A DNA stretch of 64,000 nt from Pseudomonadales bacterium (GTDB lineage Bacteria; Pseudomonadota; Gammaproteobacteria; Pseudomonadales; UBA5518). The stretch covers positions 744,001 to 808,000 of the forward strand of contig JACKOP010000001.1 of the NCBI GenBank assembly GCA_024234165.1, given 5' to 3'. The first letter of the stretch is position 1. Every line of letters starts with the position of its first letter. The notes below the pieces were generated by a model, which did no database searches, had not been told where the DNA came from, and saw nothing but the letters and a program-made list of their open reading frames with translations. The translations under genes were made by a program, and so were the position numbers. Positions 60,850 to 64,000 of this stretch are shown here, in pieces.

Positions 60850-63366
60850 TCAATGCGGCTTCCAGCGCGTCAGCAGCAGCGCGTTGCTGACGACGAAGAA
60901 ACTGCTGAAGGCCATGGCGCCGCCGGCGATCACCGGACTCAGTGCACCGAAGGCCGCCAGCGGGATGCCCACCGCGTTGAACACGAAGGCCCAGAACAGG
61001 TTCTGGCGAATCTTCAGCGTGGTGCGGCGCGACAGCTCGATGGCATCCGCCACCAGCCCCGGATCGCCCCGCATCAGCGTCAGCCCCGCAGCGTGCATCG
61101 CCACATCGGTGCCGCCACCGTGCAGATCACTCATCGCGATGCCGACGTCGGCTGCGGCGAGCGCCGGTGCGTCGTTGATGCCGTCGCCCACCATCGCGAC
61201 GTGTACGCCGCCCGCCTTGAGCTCCTCGACGATGCGTGCCTTGTCGGCCGGCAACACGTCGGCACGCACCTCGCCGATACCGAGCTGTGCCGCCACGGCA
61301 GCAGCGCTGCCGGCGTTGTCACCGGACACCAGCACGGTGCGCAAACCCATGCCGTGCAGGTGCCGAATGGCGGCCGAAGAACCGGCCTTCGGTGCATCAC
61401 CGAAAACCAGCAGCCCGAGCAGACTCGGTGCCTGGAGCGCAGCAGCATCCACGGCAGCGGCTTCGACCAGCCACGACACCGTGCGCCCCACGCGCTGGAA
61501 CCCGTCCGCGCGCGCTTCCAGTTCACCGAGTGCGACACCACGCTCGCTCATCCAGCGGGTGCTGCCCAGCTCGAGCACACGTCCGTCCACGCGCCCGACC
61601 ACACCTCGCCCGGGCACGGCACGTATGTCTTCGGCGAGCGGGACCTGCAGGTTTGCGTCGGCCGCCGTCCGCACCACGGCCCGTCCCAGCGGATGCTCGC
61701 TGCCCGCCTGCAACGCCGCCGCTGCCTGCAGCACGTCGCTTCGGCCGCCCTGCGCCGCCAGGATTTCCAGCAACCGTGGCTTGCCCTCGGTGAGCGTACC
61801 GGTCTTGTCGAAGGCGACCACGCGCACCGTGCGGGCCAGCTCCAGCGCCTCCGCGTCCTTGATCAGGATGCCGTGGCGTGCCGCCACACCGGTGCCCGCC
61901 ATGATCGCGGCCGGCGTGGCCAGCCCGAGTGCGCAGGGGCAGGCGATCACGAGCACCGACACGGCGTTCAACACCGCCCGCGTCCAGTCCTGCCCGATCA
62001 GCCCCCAGCCCAGCAGCGTGACCAGCGCCACCAGCACCACTGCCGGCACGAACACGGCGCTGACACGATCGACCAGACGCTGCACCGGCGGCTTGCGCGC
62101 CTGCGCCGATTCGACCAGTCGCGCGATACGCGCCAGCGTCGACTCCGCCCCCACCGCGGTCGTGCGTACGATCAGCAGCCCCTCGGCATTCAACGCACCG
62201 CCGGTAACACGCTCACCGACGCCGCGCGCCACCGGCAGGCTCTCACCGGTGATCAGTGATTCGTCGACATGACTGGCACCCTCGACCACGACGCCGTCCA
62301 CCGGCAGCCGCTCACCCGGACGCACCAGCACCAGATCATCGACGCGCACCTCGTCGATCGGCACATCGCGGTCGATACCATCACGACGCACGCGCGCCGA
62401 CAGCGGACGCAGACGCTGGAGCGCACGGATGGCGTCCGTCGCCTGGCGCTTGGCACGCGATTCCAGCCACTTGCCGAGCAGCACCAGCGCCACCACCGCT
62501 GCAGCAGCCTCGAAGTAGAGGTGCGGCATTTCACCCGCACGCGGTGACAACCAGCCTTCGTAGACGCTCAGGCCGAAGGCCGCACTGGTGCCCATCGCCA
62601 CCAGCAGATCCATATTGCCGGTGCCGGCGCGCAGCGCCTTCCAGCCAGCACGGTAAAAACGCGCGCCGAGCCAGAACTGCACCGGCGTGGCGAGCGCAAG
62701 CTGCACCCACGCCGGTGGCATCCAGTGCACGCCGAAAGGCATCGCGAGCATCGGCAACACCAGCGGTGCGGACAACACGAGTGCAAGCACGACACGCGCG
62801 CGCTCATCGAGCGTGAATGCCGTACGCCTTCGTGCATCGGAGCCGCCCTGCACACTGGCTGCACCAAATGGGTCTGCAGCGATCCGGTCGTGCATGGCAT
62901 AGCCGGCACGCGTGCCGGCGGCGATGAGTTCGGCACGCCGTGCCGGCACATCGTCGGCACGTGCAATGACGGTGACGCGTGCCGACTCGGACGCCAGGTT
63001 GACCTCGGCAGCCAGCACGCCGGGTACAGCCGCGAGCGCCTTTTCGACACGCGCCACGCACGAGGCACAGCTCATGCCGTCGACGCTGAAATCCAGCGTC
63101 GGTCGCGGCACCGCGTAACCTGCCTGCTCGACCGCCGCGACGACGGGCTCCAGTGCTGCGGTTGGCGTGCCCAGCGTCAACGTCACCGTTTCGCTGGCCA
63201 GGTTCACGGCCGCGTCGGCCACCCCGGGTGCGGCCTTCAGCGCCTTCTCGACGCGTGCCGCGCAGGACGCGCAGGACATGCCGTCCACCGGCAGTGTGTA
63301 CGTAAACGCCGCAGTTTCCGGCGTTTCGTCCGGCGTACGCGACAGGGGAGCAGTGCGTGTGTTCAT
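60850..63366 (-). CDS. copA: Copper-exporting P1B-type ATPase
   Basis: This 838-residue inner-membrane Cu+ pump has two N-terminal heavy-metal-binding domains, each with MSCASC (residues ~29-34 and ~99-104). It also has the membrane CPC motif (VIACPCALGLATPAAIMAGT), the phosphorylation site (VAFDKTGTLTEGKP), the actuator TGES and the hinge motif (MVGDGINDAPALAAADVGIA MS). The length and domain order are typical of CopA. It is divergent from a MarR-family gene at 63682, with 315 nt between. No CueR-type operator was identified. Confidence 0.96.
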   Translation of the reverse strand: MNTRTAPLSRTPDETPETAAFTYTLPVDGMSCASCAARVEKALKAAPGVADAAVNLASETVTLTLGTPTAALEPVVAAVEQAGYAVPRPTLDFSVDGMSCASCVARVEKALAAVPGVLAAEVNLASESARVTVIARADDVPARRAELIAAGTRAGYAMHDRIAADPFGAASVQGGSDARRRTAFTLDERARVVLALVLSAPLVLPMLAMPFGVHWMPPAWVQLALATPVQFWLGARFYRAGWKALRAGTGNMDLLVAMGTSAAFGLSVYEGWLSPRAGEMPHLYFEAAAAVVALVLLGKWLESRAKRQATDAIRALQRLRPLSARVRRDGIDRDVPIDEVRVDDLVLVRPGERLPVDGVVVEGASHVDESLITGESLPVARGVGERVTGGALNAEGLLIVRTTAVGAESTLARIARLVESAQARKPPVQRLVDRVSAVFVPAVVLVALVTLLGWGLIGQDWTRAVLNAVSVLVIACPCALGLATPAAIMAGTGVAARHGILIKDAEALELARTVRVVAFDKTGTLTEGKPRLLEILAAQGGRSDVLQAAAALQAGSEHPLGRAVVRTAADANLQVPLAEDIRAVPGRGVVGRVDGRVLELGSTRWMSERGVALGELEARADGFQRVGRTVSWLVEAAAVDAAALQAPSLLGLLVFGDAPKAGSSAAIRHLHGMGLRTVLVSGDNAGSAAAVAAQLGIGEVRADVLPADKARIVEELKAGGVHVAMVGDGINDAPALAAADVGIAMSDLHGGGTDVAMHAAGLTLMRGDPGLVADAIELSRRTTLKIRQNLFWAFVFNAVGIPLAAFGALSPVIAGGAMAFSSFFVVSNALLLTRWKPH

Positions 63367-63404
63367 GCGGCGAGACTACACGAAACAAGCGGCTTGCGTC
63401 GCGC

Positions 63405-63584
63405 TGCCGAGGCTGTCGCAAAACGCCGTGAAGCGTGGGGCGATGTCTTTGCATCGGGGGGCGTGTGCCGCAGGGATGCGGCACTCGAGCCTGCAGGGAT
63501 GCATTTACGGCGTCCCACCGGTGCGAAGGCATCGTCCCGCGCTGCCCGCATCGACGATCGGAGACTTTTGCGACAGCCTCGGCA
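63405..63584. mobile_element. MITE-like element with 19-bp inverted termini
   Basis: TGCCGAGGCTGTCGCAAAA at 63405-63423 is repeated exactly, inverted, at 63566-63584, enclosing about 140 nt without a gene. Inside, GTGCCGC and GCGGCAC form a hairpin, GCAGGGATGC occurs twice, and GGGATGCATTTACGGCGTCC is shared with the degenerate copy at 50204. The 315-nt copA-marR gap 63367-63681 contains this element and little else; promoters of copA and marR should flank it. No transposase is present, so mobilisation would be in trans. Confidence 0.7.
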
Positions 63585-63681
63585 CACCCGCACACCGACG
63601 CAACCCGTACCGCAACCGGGTTGATCCACACGCTGGCCCCGCAGATAATTGCCGCGGCAGTAATTACGCAAGCAGCCAGTC

Positions 63682-64000
63682 ATGCATGAGACACCGGCTT
63701 TCTACCGGGCCGACACCTACACGCTCGAAGGCAGCGTCGGCTTCCTGGTCAACCGGCTGGGACAACTGTTGAGCCGCGAGATCGATCGGCGCATGGTCGA
63801 TCTCGGCCTGACCGATGCACAATGGAAGCCGATGCTGCTGCTGCAGCAGGGAAGCTGCACGACGGCGGCGGACATCGCGCGCGTAGCCAATCTGAATACG
63901 GGGGCAGTGACACGCCTGCTGGACCGCCTCGAGCACAAGGGACTGGTTCGCCGCACCCGCTCACGCGACGACCGTCGCGTCGTCCTCCTCGAGCTGAGCG
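63682..64000 (+). CDS. MarR-family transcriptional regulator (5' part)
   Basis: The first ~106 residues are present; the gene continues past the window. It begins MHETPAFYRADTYTLEGSVG and contains the MarR winged helix-turn-helix: SREIDRRMVDLGLTDAQWKP MLLLQQGSCTTAADIARVAN LNTGAVTRLLDRLEHKGLVR, and the wing RTRSRDDRRVVLLEL. The DxR pattern of the MarR wing (SRDDRR) is intact. MarR proteins commonly repress a neighbouring transporter or enzyme. The target here may be genes beyond the right edge, or copA. Confidence 0.9.
   Translation, partial: MHETPAFYRADTYTLEGSVGFLVNRLGQLLSREIDRRMVDLGLTDAQWKPMLLLQQGSCTTAADIARVANLNTGAVTRLLDRLEHKGLVRRTRSRDDRRVVLLELS

Noticed and set aside
59179..62259. 1026-codon plus-strand frame across the SNF2 and copA genes
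   Set aside because: Antisense shadow of two well-supported genes; low-complexity Arg/Gln/His composition and no domain.

Overview
The window (about 64 kb, GC-rich) comes from a gammaproteobacterium. The clearest evidence is the gene order thrS-infC-rpmI-rplT-pheS-pheT-ihfA-merR followed by tRNA-Pro, together with MsbA and a full ExbB/ExbD/TonB system. TonB-dependent receptors, short-chain dehydrogenases, an LLM-type flavin oxidoreductase, a deazaflavin-type nitroreductase homologue and a sulfotransferase/DUF1214/VOC operon suggest a marine or environmental lineage (Halieaceae/Spongiibacteraceae-like). That placement is inference.

Layout. (1) 1-12979, minus strand: one uninterrupted frame encodes the first ~4326 residues of a giant surface protein. 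It has an LEPR-XLL-type N-terminal motif, alternating pre-peptidase-like beta-sandwich modules, three LamG-like domains, a lectin-like domain and CARDB repeats. It runs off the left edge. (2) 13104-18611: nudC, a deazaflavin-type nitroreductase, msbA, a cluster of REP-like palindromes, a small exported His-rich protein, a beheaded cytochrome b561 gene, tRNA-Pro(GGG), a MerR regulator and ihfA. (3) 18619-27904: the translation and repair core, pheT, pheS (with an attenuator-like terminator before it), rplT, rpmI, infC (TTG start), thrS, tRNA-Val(GAC), uvrB and tRNA-Asn(GTT). (4) 28184-29241: a beheaded AAA+ ATPase fragment coupled to a gene of unknown function, next to tRNA-Asn. (5) 29362-37733, minus strand: a probable catabolic cluster with a LuxR-type regulator, TonB-dependent receptor, SDR, LLM oxidoreductase (frameshifted at A8), acyl-CoA ligase and MFS transporter. 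(6) 38026-42053, plus strand: SDR, sulfotransferase, DUF1214 protein, VOC protein and an internally deleted MFS gene. (7) 42276-48489: an iron-uptake locus with exbB, exbD, tonB, a Fiu-like catecholate siderophore receptor, an FMN alpha-hydroxy-acid dehydrogenase and a PiuC-type dioxygenase, behind a candidate Fur box. (8) Arylsulfatase and an HSL-family esterase, converging on a degenerate dispersed repeat. (9) 51404-60839: a five-gene island in which every stop overlaps the next start by ATGA. It encodes a SNF2 helicase, KilA-N protein, type III-like DNA methyltransferase, DUF1016 nuclease and Res-like helicase-nuclease. A truncated excisionase-type HTH frame precedes it. (10) copA, a MITE-like inverted-repeat element, and the start of a divergent MarR-family gene.

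The best candidate for an under-described system is the 51.4-60.8 kb island. It has type III restriction-modification parts plus a SNF2 helicase, a KilA-N protein and a DUF1016 nuclease, translationally coupled as one unit. The second most interesting object is the giant modular protein. The window also carries several deletion or frameshift scars: cytochrome b561, the AAA+ fragment, the MFS remnant, the LLM oxidoreductase and the HTH remnant.
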